64,000 nt of DNA from Bradyrhizobium sp. NAS80.1 (GCF_001908205.1 NZ_LGHL01000028.1:30906-94905); one strand, 5' to 3'. Positions 51,235 through 60,540 are shown, counted from the first letter of the stretch. Notes: a model not told the origin generated them from the letters alone. A program made the numbers and translations.

Positions 51235-52479
51235 TCACCCCTTCGAAGATTTTGAAGGCGTTTCACGCGGTTCGAATACGATCCCGCGCGTGATCATGTC
51301 GTCTATGTCGGACTGATCGAAGCCCGCTTGCCGGCACACCTCTCGCGTATCGGCGCCCAGAGTTCGCGGCGTGGAACGCACCGTACCCGGCGTGCGCGAC
51401 AGCTTGATCGGGATGCCCAGCGCCTTGTACGCACCCTCCTCGACGATCATCGACCGATGCGCGGTGTGCGGTGCCGCCAGCACCCCCGGCACGTCAAGGA
51501 CTGCGCTTGCCGGAATTCCCTTCGCGAGCAGCCGGGTGCTCAGGGCTTCCGCGTCCTGGTCTGAGAGGTGAACCTGGAGGAGGTCGTGCAGCTCGGCCCG
51601 GTTCTTCACCCGCAAGGCGTTGGTGCCGAACCGTGGATCATCCGCCAAGCCTGCGCATCCCAATTCACTGCACGCGGCGGTGAACTGTCCGTCATTGCCG
51701 ACGCCCAGAAACATCGGTCCGCTCTTTGTCTGAAACTCCTCGTAGGGCGCGATGCTCGGATGCTGATTGCCGGTCCGCGCCGGCACCACGCCGGCTTGAA
51801 GGTAACCTGCGGCGTGAGGGTGAAGATACGACAGTGCACAGTCGTAAAGGCAGACGTCGAGCTTCTGCCCGAGCCCCGATCGCTCCCTTTCATAGGCGGC
51901 CAGCAATATCGCCGCGAGCGCGTTCATGGCGGTGCCGAGGTCGACGATCGACATGCCGACGCGCGTCGGACCGGTTTCGGCCCGCCCGTTGACGCTCATG
52001 CAGCCGGCGATGGCTTGCACGACGGTGTCGTATCCGGGCAATCCGCCAAGAGGACCGTCTTCGCCAAAACCGGTGATGTGACAATAGATGAGCCGGGGGA
52101 ATCTTTTCGACAGGACATCGTCATAACCGAGGCCCCAGCGCTCGAGCGTTCCCGCCTTGAAATTGTGGACCAGAACGTCCGCCCCCTCGAGCAACCGCAG
52201 GAGCAGATCGCGGCCTTCGCTCTTCGACAAGTCGGCGGCTGCATGCATCTTGTTGCGGTTGATGCCGCTGTAGAAGGCGCTTCCCTCCGGCCCGAAGGGT
52301 GCCCATGACCTGGTCTCGTCGCCCGACGGCGGCTCGATCTTGATCACCTCCGCGCCGTGATCGCCCAAAATCTGCGTGCATACGGGCCCGGCGAGCACCC
52401 GAGACAGATCGATCACCTTGAAGCCTGCCAAGGCGCCACCGCTCGATTTATCTTTCGAAATGCGGTCCATATGTTTCAT
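51235..52479 (-). CDS. CaiB/BaiF family CoA transferase
   Basis: A 414-residue family III CoA transferase. Motifs: KVIDLSRVLAGPVCTQILGDHGAEVIKIEPP, then GADVLVHNFKAGTLERWGLGYD, FGEDGPLGGLPGYD, and the catalytic Asp in VGMSIVDLGTAMNAL. It would activate a carboxylic acid by CoA exchange. Two candidate starts (52479, 52470) are nearly equivalent. It is divergent from an IclR regulator by 112 bp and heads the leftward cluster. Confidence 0.92.
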   Translation of the reverse strand: MKHMDRISKDKSSGGALAGFKVIDLSRVLAGPVCTQILGDHGAEVIKIEPPSGDETRSWAPFGPEGSAFYSGINRNKMHAAADLSKSEGRDLLLRLLEGADVLVHNFKAGTLERWGLGYDDVLSKRFPRLIYCHITGFGEDGPLGGLPGYDTVVQAIAGCMSVNGRAETGPTRVGMSIVDLGTAMNALAAILLAAYERERSGLGQKLDVCLYDCALSYLHPHAAGYLQAGVVPARTGNQHPSIAPYEEFQTKSGPMFLGVGNDGQFTAACSELGCAGLADDPRFGTNALRVKNRAELHDLLQVHLSDQDAEALSTRLLAKGIPASAVLDVPGVLAAPHTAHRSMIVEEGAYKALGIPIKLSRTPGTVRSTPRTLGADTREVCRQAGFDQSDIDDMITRGIVFEPRETPSKSSKG

Positions 52480-52591
52480 ATACTGAAATTATGTTTTTCT
52501 TTTTGACACGTCAAGGGCGGATGTGGCGAGTTCGATGTGCGATAACCTTGAACGACTCGTCCGGGCGGGAGATGGGAGAACGGGAAACTGA

Positions 52592-53401
52592 ATGTCGCGA
52601 AGACGAGCCATAACGGGCGATCGCCCTGTCAGCGATGCGGAGGCCGGGGAGCGCGGATCGAACCCGAGTGGAGCCCTGTTGCGCGGACTGGAGGTGCTTG
52701 AGGCGTTTTCGCCGGAGCGCGCTATGCTCGGCAACGCCGAAATCTCCGCGGCAACGGGTCTTCCGAAGCCTACAGTATCGCGGCTGACCCGCGCCCTCGT
52801 CGAGGCCGGTTACCTCGAATACGAACCCATCCGCGGCAAGTATCAATTGCGTCCGCGGGTCCTGACACTGGGCTTCTCTGTTCTCAGTAACATGAAGGTC
52901 CTGCCGATCGCCCACGAGCAACTGCAACGGCTCGCGACCGCCAGCGGTTGCGCAGTCTCACTCGCCTGGCCGGACCTGCCGCACATGATCTATCTGGACC
53001 GATGCATCGGAGAGGCGTTGCCTTACTTCTTCAGCGTCGGATCTGCCATCGACATGGCCAGAACTGCGACCGGCCGCGCCTATCTCGCGTCCCTTGATCC
53101 GAAAGCCCTCGAAAGCATGCTCGCGAAACTCGCGCCTTACTACCCGGACGACTGGCAACCGTTGCGCGATGCCATCATGCTCGCAGTATCTGAGGTCAAT
53201 GAAAGAGGATTCTGCCTCGTGGACACGACGTGGCGCCAGAATATCCGGGGCGTCGCGGCTCCCCTCGTCTCGAGGGATGGTCGGACGCGGATGTCGATCA
53301 ATTGCGTCACGCCCACTTTCGCGATGGACCAGGAAACGTTGGTGGGGAAATGGGGCCCCCTGCTTGCGAACACAGCCCAAGCGCTCTCGATGTATCTATA
53401 G
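52592..53401 (+). CDS. IclR-family transcriptional regulator
   Basis: A 269-residue IclR protein: N-terminal winged helix (LLRGLEVLEAFSPERAMLGN; ISAATGLPKPTVSRLTRALV) and C-terminal effector domain (YLDRCIGEALPYFFSVGS; TATGRAYLASLDPKAL; GVAAPLVSRDG). An extra N-terminal tail of about 28 residues precedes the helix. Divergent from the CoA transferase cluster, which it probably controls. No good palindrome is apparent in the 112-bp gap. Confidence 0.9.
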   Translation: MSRRRAITGDRPVSDAEAGERGSNPSGALLRGLEVLEAFSPERAMLGNAEISAATGLPKPTVSRLTRALVEAGYLEYEPIRGKYQLRPRVLTLGFSVLSNMKVLPIAHEQLQRLATASGCAVSLAWPDLPHMIYLDRCIGEALPYFFSVGSAIDMARTATGRAYLASLDPKALESMLAKLAPYYPDDWQPLRDAIMLAVSEVNERGFCLVDTTWRQNIRGVAAPLVSRDGRTRMSINCVTPTFAMDQETLVGKWGPLLANTAQALSMYL

Positions 53402-53498
53402 CTTCAATGCGGCGAGGATCTGCCCTCCCCTGATCAGGGCCAGCTACATCACGCAGTCGCGCGGCTCGCCCTTCTCCGGCAGCGAGGTCTTTACGATT

Positions 53499-54416
53499 TC
53501 AATCCCACGGCGGCTTGCCCCGGAAGGCCTCGACCAGGAAATCCACCATGACACGCACCTTCGCACTGACGTGGCGGCGGCTCGGATAGACGACGAGCAC
53601 GTCGATCTCGGGTGACTGATAGTCCGGGAGCAGACGGATCAACCGGCCCTGCCGAAGGTACTCGCCGATCAGGAACGTCGGCTGCAGGATGAGTCCGAAT
53701 CCGGCCAGTGCCGCCGCACAGGCCGTTTCGCCGTTGTTGGAATGGAGGATATTGGACACCGGCACCGCGTGAACCTTGCCGGCCTTATCAAGCAACCGCC
53801 ATTCGTTGACCGACGCGGAATAGGAATAGGCAATGCAAGCATGGTTCCTGAGTTCGTCGGGCGTTTGCGGCGCGCCATGCCGCGCGACGTAGTCCGGTGA
53901 TGCACAGACGAAATGATGGACGGCGGCGAGCTTGCGGCTGATCAACGCTGGCGATCCGCCGCGCGAGATGCGGACCGCCAGGTCAAACCCCTCGTCGACG
54001 AGATCGACGAGCCGGTCGACCAGGCTGATGTCCAGTTCGATATCCGGATAACGCGCCATGAAGCGCGGCCATAGCGGCGCAAGATGAAGGATGCCGAAGC
54101 TGAGTGGCGCGTTGATCCGCAGACGCCCGCGCGGCTGCATTGCGGCTGAGGACGCGATCGCCTCGGCCTCGGCCACTTCGTCCAGGATCGAGATCGCGCG
54201 GTCATATAACGTCTTGCCGGTTTCGGTCAGCGACAGGCGCCTTGAGGTCCGATTGAGCAGGCGCGCGCCGAGCATCCCCTCCAACTCGTTGACGTAGCGG
54301 GTGACATTGGCCGGCGAGGTCTCGAGCTTGTCCGCGGCGCGGGTAAAGCTGCCTTGACCAACCACCGTGGCGAAAACCTCGAAAGCACGCAGACGGTCCA
54401 TGGGCGCCTCGATCAT
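53499..54416 (-). CDS. LysR-family transcriptional regulator
   Basis: A 305-residue LysR regulator: N-terminal helix-turn-helix (MDRLRAFEVFATVVGQGSFT; RAADKLETSPANVTRYVNELE) and a periplasmic-binding-like effector domain (GRLRINAPLSFGILHLAPL; LAVRISRGGSPALISRKL). It belongs to the CrgA/AaeR-like group. MDRLRAF at 54401 is an alternative start. Divergent from the SDR gene, with a strong inverted repeat in between. Confidence 0.92.
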   Translation of the reverse strand: MIEAPMDRLRAFEVFATVVGQGSFTRAADKLETSPANVTRYVNELEGMLGARLLNRTSRRLSLTETGKTLYDRAISILDEVAEAEAIASSAAMQPRGRLRINAPLSFGILHLAPLWPRFMARYPDIELDISLVDRLVDLVDEGFDLAVRISRGGSPALISRKLAAVHHFVCASPDYVARHGAPQTPDELRNHACIAYSYSASVNEWRLLDKAGKVHAVPVSNILHSNNGETACAAALAGFGLILQPTFLIGEYLRQGRLIRLLPDYQSPEIDVLVVYPSRRHVSAKVRVMVDFLVEAFRGKPPWD

Positions 54417-54422
54417 TCAGGA

Positions 54423-54445
54423 AAACTGAACTATATAGTCAGTTT
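54423..54445. promoter_or_regulatory. LysR-type operator between lysR and the SDR operon
   Basis: AAACTGA and TCAGTTT are perfect 7-bp arms around ACTATATAG, which itself holds the palindrome CTATATAG. The site lies in the 110-bp divergent gap, just upstream of the lysR start. The symmetry and position fit a LysR recognition site. Confidence 0.65.
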
Positions 54446-54526
54446 CTGCGCCTACTTTCCAGCTTTGTGAGGGTCTAGGTAGTTTTTCATGACCCGCGAT
54501 TGGCGCGGCCGAACGGGAGAACCGAC

Positions 54527-55303
54527 ATGGCACAGGGTACGGGACGTCTTTCAGACAAGGTTGCAATCGTGACCGGCGCGAGCTCGGGCATCGGCCGGGC
54601 CACGGCCAAGCTGTTCGCGGCCGAGGGCGCCAAGGTGGTGGTCGGCGCGCGGCGCGAAAGCGAGCTCGCGAGTCTGGTCGAAGAGATCAAGGCCAGCGGC
54701 GGCTCGGCTGTCGCGCTCGCGGGCGATGTGCGCTCGGAAGATTATGCCAAAGCCCTCGTCGCATTGGCCGTGAAGACATTCGGCAGGCTGGATATCGCCT
54801 TCAACAACGCCGGCACGCTCGGTGAAGGCGGCGCCTCGACCGGCGTCTCCGAGGCCGGCTGGAACGACGCCGTCGCGATCAATCTCACCGGCTCGTTCCT
54901 TGGCGCCAAGCACCAGATCGCCGCGATAGCCAAGCACGGCGGCGGGTCGGTGATCTTCACCTCGACCTTCGTCGGCTACAGTTCCTCGTTCCCCGGCGTC
55001 GCCGCCTATGCCGCGAGCAAGTCGGGCCTGATTGGCTTGACGCAGACTCTTGCCGCCGAGTTCGGCCCGCAGAACGTCAGAGTCAATGCGGTCCTGCCCG
55101 GCGCGATCGAGACCGAGATGTATCGGGAGATGAACGACACCCCCGACAAGGCGGCCTTCATCACCAACCTGCACGCGCTGAAGCGCGTGGGACGGCCGGA
55201 GGAAGTCGCGCGCTCGGTGCTTTACCTGGCGTCCGAGGATTCCTCGTTCGTCACCGGGACCGCCTTGCTGGTCGACGGCGGCCTGTCGATCACCCGCACC
55301 TGA
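54527..55303 (+). CDS. Short-chain dehydrogenase/reductase
   Basis: A 258-residue classical SDR. Cofactor motif VTGASSGIGRATAKLF (TGxxxGxG), NNAG in IAFNNAGTLGE, catalytic Ser in VIFTSTFVGYSS and the YxxxK pair in AYAASKSGLIGL (Tyr and Lys separated by three residues). VNAVLPGAIETEM is typical. It starts at the ATG with GGGAGA upstream. First gene of a rightward operon with a glutathionyl-hydroquinone reductase and an exported hydrolase, divergent from LysR. Confidence 0.92.
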   Translation: MAQGTGRLSDKVAIVTGASSGIGRATAKLFAAEGAKVVVGARRESELASLVEEIKASGGSAVALAGDVRSEDYAKALVALAVKTFGRLDIAFNNAGTLGEGGASTGVSEAGWNDAVAINLTGSFLGAKHQIAAIAKHGGGSVIFTSTFVGYSSSFPGVAAYAASKSGLIGLTQTLAAEFGPQNVRVNAVLPGAIETEMYREMNDTPDKAAFITNLHALKRVGRPEEVARSVLYLASEDSSFVTGTALLVDGGLSITRT

Positions 55304-55342
55304 GGCGGTCGATTAACCGCGGCATCATTTGAGGAGGCTGAC

Positions 55343-56410
55343 ATGGGATTGCTGGTCGACGGTGAATGGCGAGACACCTGGTATGCGACGAAGGCAAGCG
55401 GTGGCCGCTTCATTCGCAAGGACAGCTCCTTCCGCAACTGGGTCACGGCCGACGCCAGCGCCGGCCCGACCGGAATTGGCGGCTTCAAGGCCGAAGCCGG
55501 CCGCTATCACCTCTACGTCAATCTCGCCTGTCCATGGGCACACCGCACGCTGATCATGCGCGCGCTGAAGGGGCTCGAGGACAATATCTCGGTATCCGTG
55601 GTGCATTGGCTGATGCTCGAGCATGGCTGGACCTTTGCTGACGGCCCGGGAGTGGTCCCCGACACCGTCTACCACGCGCAGTTCCTGCATCAGATCTATT
55701 CGGCGGCCGATCGATACTACACCGGTCGCGTCACCGTTCCCGTGCTGTGGGACAAGCACACCGGCAGCATCGTCAACAACGAATCGTCAGAGATCATCCG
55801 GATGCTGAACTCGGCCTTCGACGAGGCCGGTGCCGTCCCCGGCGATTATTATCCGGCAGCGCTGCGCGAGGAGATCGACACGATCAACGCGCGCGTCTAC
55901 GACACCGTCAACAACGGCGTCTACAAGGCAGGCTTCGCAACGACGCAGGAGGCCTATGAGGAAGCCGTTGTGCCGCTGTTCGACACGCTGGACTGGCTCG
56001 AGCAACGGCTTGCCGATCGGCGCTTCCTGCTCGGAGACGGCCTGACCGAGGCCGATATCCGCCTGTTCACGACGCTGGTGCGCTTCGATGCCGTCTATGT
56101 CGGGCACTTCAAGTGCAACATCCGGCGGCTGGTCGATTATCCTAATCTGTCGGCCTTTACGCGCGACATCTACCAGTGGCCGGGCATCGCCGAGACGGTG
56201 AATTTCGAGCACATCCGGCGGCACTATTACGAAAGCCACCGCTCGATCAATCCAACCGGGATCGTTCCGCTCGGTCCTGCGCTTGACTTCACCCTGGCGC
56301 ACGGTCGCGAACGCTTGGCCGGAGCGAACACTGCCTCGGTCGGCAGCTTGATCGATAGCGCGCCCATGCACTCCCGTTCTCGCGACAGATTGCAAATCGA
56401 CGAACGCTGA
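55343..56410 (+). CDS. Glutathionyl-hydroquinone reductase (Xi-class GST)
   Basis: A 355-residue Xi-class glutathione transferase that reduces glutathionyl-hydroquinones. The redox cysteine lies in NLACPWAHRTL. VVHWLMLEHGW, TVPVLWDKHTGSIVNNESSE, and LTEADIRLFTTLVRFDAVY are class signatures. GAGGAGG precedes the ATG. Compared with usual members (about 320-330 residues) it has a longer C-terminal tail. In the operon with SDR and hydrolase it suggests quinone or xenobiotic detoxification under LysR control. Confidence 0.9.
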   Translation: MGLLVDGEWRDTWYATKASGGRFIRKDSSFRNWVTADASAGPTGIGGFKAEAGRYHLYVNLACPWAHRTLIMRALKGLEDNISVSVVHWLMLEHGWTFADGPGVVPDTVYHAQFLHQIYSAADRYYTGRVTVPVLWDKHTGSIVNNESSEIIRMLNSAFDEAGAVPGDYYPAALREEIDTINARVYDTVNNGVYKAGFATTQEAYEEAVVPLFDTLDWLEQRLADRRFLLGDGLTEADIRLFTTLVRFDAVYVGHFKCNIRRLVDYPNLSAFTRDIYQWPGIAETVNFEHIRRHYYESHRSINPTGIVPLGPALDFTLAHGRERLAGANTASVGSLIDSAPMHSRSRDRLQIDER

Positions 56411-56431
56411 TACACAAGAGGAAGAGCCGTC

Positions 56432-57496
56432 ATGCCCCGCCGTCACGCGAACCAGTTCGCTTCATTGCTGACCGCCGTCACGCTCGCGAGCAGCGTCCTT
56501 GCCTTGACCGGCGGCGCCCTGGCGCAATCGGCAACCGCCCAGCCGGCCGGGCCGCAGAAGCGCGTGCAGTCGATCGGCATCGGTCTCGAGGAAATCGAAT
56601 ACCCTTATCCGGTGCGGTTCCTTGACCTCACCATCGAAGGCCAGCAAGTGCGCATGGCCTACATGGACGTGCCGCCCTCCGCTGCCGCGAACGGCAAGAC
56701 CGTCGTGCTCCTGCATGGCAAGAGCTTTTCGGGCAACTACTGGGCGCACATGGTTGCGACCCTGACGGGCCAGGGATATCGCGTGATCGTTCCGGATCAG
56801 ATCGGGTTCGGAAAATCGTCGAAGCCCGATATCCGTTATCACTTCGATCTTCTCGCGCGCAACACCAAGCTGCTGCTCGACAACCTCGGCGTGAGTCGTG
56901 CGGCGATCGTCGGCCACTCCTTCGGTGGCATGCTCGCGGTTTATTTTGCCCGCAATTATCCCGAAACGACGGCCGTTCTGGCACTGGAGAATCCGATCGG
57001 CCTCGAGGACTACCGCAGCGCCATCCCGCCGCAGCCGATCGAGGCCCTGGTGAAGACCGAGATGTCTCAGACGCCGGAAAGCTACCGTGCCTTCATGGCG
57101 GCCTTCTTCGTCGGCTGGCCGGCGACGGCGCAGCAATATGTGGACATTTTCTCGGGCGTACTGCTGAGCGCTGAGTATCCGCGCTGGGCGCGGGCGTCGG
57201 CGCTGACCTACGACATGATCTTCAACGAGCCGATCCGTCACGAATATCGCCTCCTGAGGATGCCGGTCCTGCTCACGATCGGGCAAAACGACCGCAGCGT
57301 ATTCTTCCGCCGTTATGCATCGCCGGAAGCGATCAAGCCGCTCGGCAATTGGCCGGAACTTGGTCGCCAGGCCGCAAAGGATATCCCCGATGCCCAGTTG
57401 ATTGAGATCGACCATGCCGGCCATCTGCCTCACATCGAGCAGCCGGAGCAGACTGAGGCAGCTCTCACGGCATTTCTCGCAGAGCGGTTTCAATAG
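56432..57496 (+). CDS. Exported alpha/beta hydrolase
   Basis: A 354-residue alpha/beta hydrolase with a signal peptide (AVTLASSVLALTGGALAQ). Motifs: VVLLHGKSFSGNYWAHM (oxyanion), VPDQIGFGKSSKP, nucleophile GHSFGGML, acid in LLTIGQNDRSV, and His in DHAGHLPHIEQP. It ends the rightward operon 22 bp after the GST gene. An exported esterase or epoxide-hydrolase-like role is likely; substrate unknown. Confidence 0.88.
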   Translation: MPRRHANQFASLLTAVTLASSVLALTGGALAQSATAQPAGPQKRVQSIGIGLEEIEYPYPVRFLDLTIEGQQVRMAYMDVPPSAAANGKTVVLLHGKSFSGNYWAHMVATLTGQGYRVIVPDQIGFGKSSKPDIRYHFDLLARNTKLLLDNLGVSRAAIVGHSFGGMLAVYFARNYPETTAVLALENPIGLEDYRSAIPPQPIEALVKTEMSQTPESYRAFMAAFFVGWPATAQQYVDIFSGVLLSAEYPRWARASALTYDMIFNEPIRHEYRLLRMPVLLTIGQNDRSVFFRRYASPEAIKPLGNWPELGRQAAKDIPDAQLIEIDHAGHLPHIEQPEQTEAALTAFLAERFQ

Positions 57497-57516
57497 TCGG
57501 CGGAGCTCTGTCGGCT

Positions 57517-58062
57517 TTATCTCGTCGGCGCTCGCTCGCAAGGCGCCTTGTCGGGTTCGAGCAGTGACCTCAAGCGGCCTGCTATTTCCTCTGCGGAGAG
57601 AGCATCGCCAAAGTGAGCCGCAAATTTGCCCTGAGGATCGATGAGATAGGTTATCGCAGTGTGCGGGATCACGTAGTCACCCTTGCTGGCGTGATCATCC
57701 CGTCTTTCCGCAAAGACGCGAAACGCTCCTTTGACCTGATCGATCTGCTCCCGCGAGCCCGTCAGCCCGGTAAATCGCGGATATGATCGCAAAAACGCGC
57801 GCATCACGGCCGCTGTGTCACGTTCCGGATCGACGGTGATGTAAATCGGCCGTATTCGGTCGGCGAGTGGACCGAGCGAATCCAGCGCAACGGACAGCTT
57901 TGTCAGCGCACGCGGGCACACCAGCCGACAATTGGTGAAACCGAAGAAGATCAGAACGTGGTAACCGCGATAGGTCTGGTCCGAGACCTCGTGACCATCA
58001 TGATCCATCAGGCGGAACGGTCCGCCGATCGACGCCGGCGATGAACTCCCAGCGCCGCTCAC
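57517..58062 (-). CDS. SCO1/SenC-like thioredoxin-fold protein without membrane anchor
   Basis: A 181-residue SCO-family protein. The CxxxCP motif is CRLVCP (Cys45, Cys49) and the distal copper-type His is His134 in IPHTAITYLIDPQG, so the copper/thiol site is complete. Unlike most SCO proteins it has no N-terminal membrane helix or signal sequence (MSGAGSSSPASIGGPFRL), which implies a cytoplasmic location. The start overlaps the LinD-like stop by 4 bp, so the two are translationally coupled. No cytochrome oxidase gene is adjacent. A thiol-redox partner of the LinD-like enzyme is conceivable. Confidence 0.87.
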   Translation of the reverse strand: MSGAGSSSPASIGGPFRLMDHDGHEVSDQTYRGYHVLIFFGFTNCRLVCPRALTKLSVALDSLGPLADRIRPIYITVDPERDTAAVMRAFLRSYPRFTGLTGSREQIDQVKGAFRVFAERRDDHASKGDYVIPHTAITYLIDPQGKFAAHFGDALSAEEIAGRLRSLLEPDKAPCERAPTR

Positions 58063-59621
58063 TTGGAATCCTGTTCGCCAGGTTCAAACGCCATCACGCA
58101 TGAATGTGCAAAACGCTCGGGACAATGGAGCACCACGTCGGCGCCGTCAATTTCCACCTGAACAGCTCCCGCGATCTGCACGTTGGTCCCCGAGCCGCGC
58201 GCGAACTCCGCTCCGTCACAAGCCAGCGACCATGGACCGCGGGCTAACGCCCTTGCGATACGCACGATACCATCGCCCGAAACGTCGCGCCGCCGCTCGA
58301 CCGCGAAGTTCAGCCGGTTGTTCTCTGGATCAAATATCGCACGGCTGATATCGACATCTGATCCGACAGCGACGATGGCCGGCTCCTCAAAGTGAGCCGG
58401 CTCCCAGGGCTCATTGTACAAGTGCCAGAGCCCGTCGGGAATATTGAGCCGAGCGTACCCCAACAGCACGTTTCCAGACATCGGTTCGACCAACGTCCGG
58501 ACGCCTTCGGCATTCTCGACCAAATCGTTCCGTGGATAGTACAATCCGCCGTCAAGCCAGGCCGGAGCCATGTAACGATCCGCGTGCGCGAGTAGCCCGC
58601 GCAGCGTTTCGGCATCTCCCATTTCCGAGACCCAAGCAGTGATCCACCCGAAATCGCAATCGTCGGTGACGATACGCTGACCCATGACTTCCGGCCGCGC
58701 CGGCACATTGATCGAAAGCGCGCCGTCGACGCCGGGTTTCAGAAAGTCGCGGATCTGCCTCGGATAATGCGCATGGACAAAGTCGCGATTCCACATGTTA
58801 AGCAATGCACCCGTCCACGCATCGACCCACGGCGCCTTACCAATATTCTGACGCACCGCCTTCGTATCCTGGGCCATCATGATGTGATAATGGCCGTTGT
58901 CACCGATGCGGCCAAAATCCTTCCAGGCCTGCTCATAGCTTCGTGTCACCTCCTCCGCAATCGACCCGCCGTTGATTAGATCATGCATGCGGAAGCCGAG
59001 AATCGCGGGCTGATTGCATATCTGAAACACGCAGTTCGGCTCGCAGGCGACACCAAGGTAACCGGATTCAACCATCTGCCAGTAGATGTGATCATTGAGC
59101 GAATTCTGGTCGTACTCGAAGCACTTCGCCTCGCCTCCCCAAAAATAGGACCAGAACCGGAAAGTCAGCGCAGCCGGCTGTGCGTAGCGAGCATCGTTGA
59201 AGAGATAACCATACAGCAGTGCCATCGATTGAACGTAGGCGCTGTACATGATGTTATCTCGACCGACCGGATTCCATTCCTCGCGATAATTCGCCGCGAG
59301 GTGAGCGTTGAAGATGCTTCCGCCGCGGCTCACATCGCGCCAGTACATCCAAACTTCCGGCAAAAGCATCTTTTCGATCAGCCGCTCGAAGACCGGCTTG
59401 AACACACCGGGCGCCGCAGGCAGTCGATGCCTATGCGTCAGCGCCAGGGCGTAAGCCATGTAGGCGAGCTGAAAGCGAAAGCCACCAAAATCCTCCTGCC
59501 CGTACCCCTTTCCTTTCATCAGCTTCCATTGATTGGGCGGCTGTCGGGAGAGATTGTCGAAATGACGGATGTGACCTATCTGCAGCTTGTCCAGACTCTC
59601 AAATGCATAGCGGCTGCTCAT
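58059..59621 (-). CDS. Linalool dehydratase/isomerase-like protein
   Basis: A 520-residue alpha/alpha-barrel protein that resembles LinD of Castellaniella defragrans, which interconverts linalool, geraniol and myrcene. The segment ACEPNCVFQICN puts Cys193 and Cys202 nine residues apart, as in LinD Cys171 and Cys180. EDFGGFRFQLAYMAYALAL (about 43-61) matches the LinD region with its acid, but where I recall a Tyr there is Phe50. The active-site His could not be placed. It has no signal peptide, unlike periplasmic LinD, and about 120 extra C-terminal residues. The start at 59621 is set by a GGGAG Shine-Dalgarno; 59627 is possible. Other terpene-alcohol or glycan enzymes remain possible. Confidence 0.75.
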   Translation of the reverse strand: MSSRYAFESLDKLQIGHIRHFDNLSRQPPNQWKLMKGKGYGQEDFGGFRFQLAYMAYALALTHRHRLPAAPGVFKPVFERLIEKMLLPEVWMYWRDVSRGGSIFNAHLAANYREEWNPVGRDNIMYSAYVQSMALLYGYLFNDARYAQPAALTFRFWSYFWGGEAKCFEYDQNSLNDHIYWQMVESGYLGVACEPNCVFQICNQPAILGFRMHDLINGGSIAEEVTRSYEQAWKDFGRIGDNGHYHIMMAQDTKAVRQNIGKAPWVDAWTGALLNMWNRDFVHAHYPRQIRDFLKPGVDGALSINVPARPEVMGQRIVTDDCDFGWITAWVSEMGDAETLRGLLAHADRYMAPAWLDGGLYYPRNDLVENAEGVRTLVEPMSGNVLLGYARLNIPDGLWHLYNEPWEPAHFEEPAIVAVGSDVDISRAIFDPENNRLNFAVERRRDVSGDGIVRIARALARGPWSLACDGAEFARGSGTNVQIAGAVQVEIDGADVVLHCPERFAHSCVMAFEPGEQDSK

Positions 59622-59943
59622 GGACATCTCCCGAGACCGAGCGTTGCCGAACCTTACACCATCACCACCATCTTGCCTCAGACATTTGACCGGATAGAGA
59701 TAGACGATGCCTTCGAGATCGCTCCGGAGCAGCGGCAGCGCCACGCGTAACATGCCCGATGTGACCATCTCGGTCCGCACAGCAAGATCGGCGCCTGCCG
59801 CACATCGGCATTTGCTACGCTAGTGCCAGGACCAGCAGACAAACACGACGGAGAAAGCGCTCTCCGTCAGGATGGGTTGAGGGACCGCCAGTCACGGATT
59901 GCTGATCTTGGCGATCCAATAGTTGTTGTAAATATCGCGGATC

Positions 59944-60540
59944 ATGTTCCTGTTCTCCACGAACGGCGAAGTTTGGCGACGCCGTGCTGAGGCTTTCTCA
60001 GATAGCAGATGGGGCCTGGCCCTGCTCGCGCTGATCGCCTTTGCAGATAGTTCGGTCCTTCCGCTTCTGCCGGACCTGCTGCTCGTGCCGATGTTGCTCA
60101 TACGGCCGGATCGGAGCGTTCTGCTGTGCACCGTCTGCGTCGTCGCGGCGTCTGCCGGGGCCCTCCTTGGCTACGGCATCGGCCATCTCGCCTGGGCCGC
60201 GGTTGGACAGACGCTCGTCGATTTCTACGGCCAGGCTGACAACTTCGAGCGCTACCAGCGCCTGGTCGAGGATTGGGGTGTCTGGATCATTATCGCCAAG
60301 AGCTTCACGCCGATCCCGTTCAAATTCATCGCTATTGCTGCCGGCGTTGCATCGATGAATGTCTTGACCTTCATCGTCGCCTCCGTGATCGGTCGCTTCC
60401 TGCATTTCGCGATTGTGACGGCCCTCGTCGTGTTCTGGGGAACCCATTTTCTGCACTCGATTGAGAAGTATCAGCGATGGCTCGTCGGGCTCGGGCTTCT
60501 CACGGCGATCGGCCTTGGCATCGTCTACTCCTTCCGCTAA
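59944..60540 (+). CDS. VTT/DedA-like (YqaA-type) membrane protein
   Basis: A 198-residue inner-membrane protein with four to five hydrophobic segments (WGLALLALIAFADSSVLPLL; AASAGALLGYGIGHLAW; VWIIIAKSFTPIPFKFIAIA; FIVASVIGRFLHFAIVTAL). The FxPxPFKxxxIAAGxAxM pattern and GR..HF motif place it in the YqaA branch of the VTT superfamily, which acts in lipid or ion transport. Divergent from the LinD-like gene. A rather long N-terminal arm precedes the first helix. Confidence 0.87.
   Translation: MFLFSTNGEVWRRRAEAFSDSRWGLALLALIAFADSSVLPLLPDLLLVPMLLIRPDRSVLLCTVCVVAASAGALLGYGIGHLAWAAVGQTLVDFYGQADNFERYQRLVEDWGVWIIIAKSFTPIPFKFIAIAAGVASMNVLTFIVASVIGRFLHFAIVTALVVFWGTHFLHSIEKYQRWLVGLGLLTAIGLGIVYSFR

Noticed and set aside
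52469..52481. ATATG-TTT-CATAT inverted repeat as an IclR operator
   Set aside because: Both arms are the alternative start codons of the CoA transferase gene, so the symmetry is likely fortuitous.
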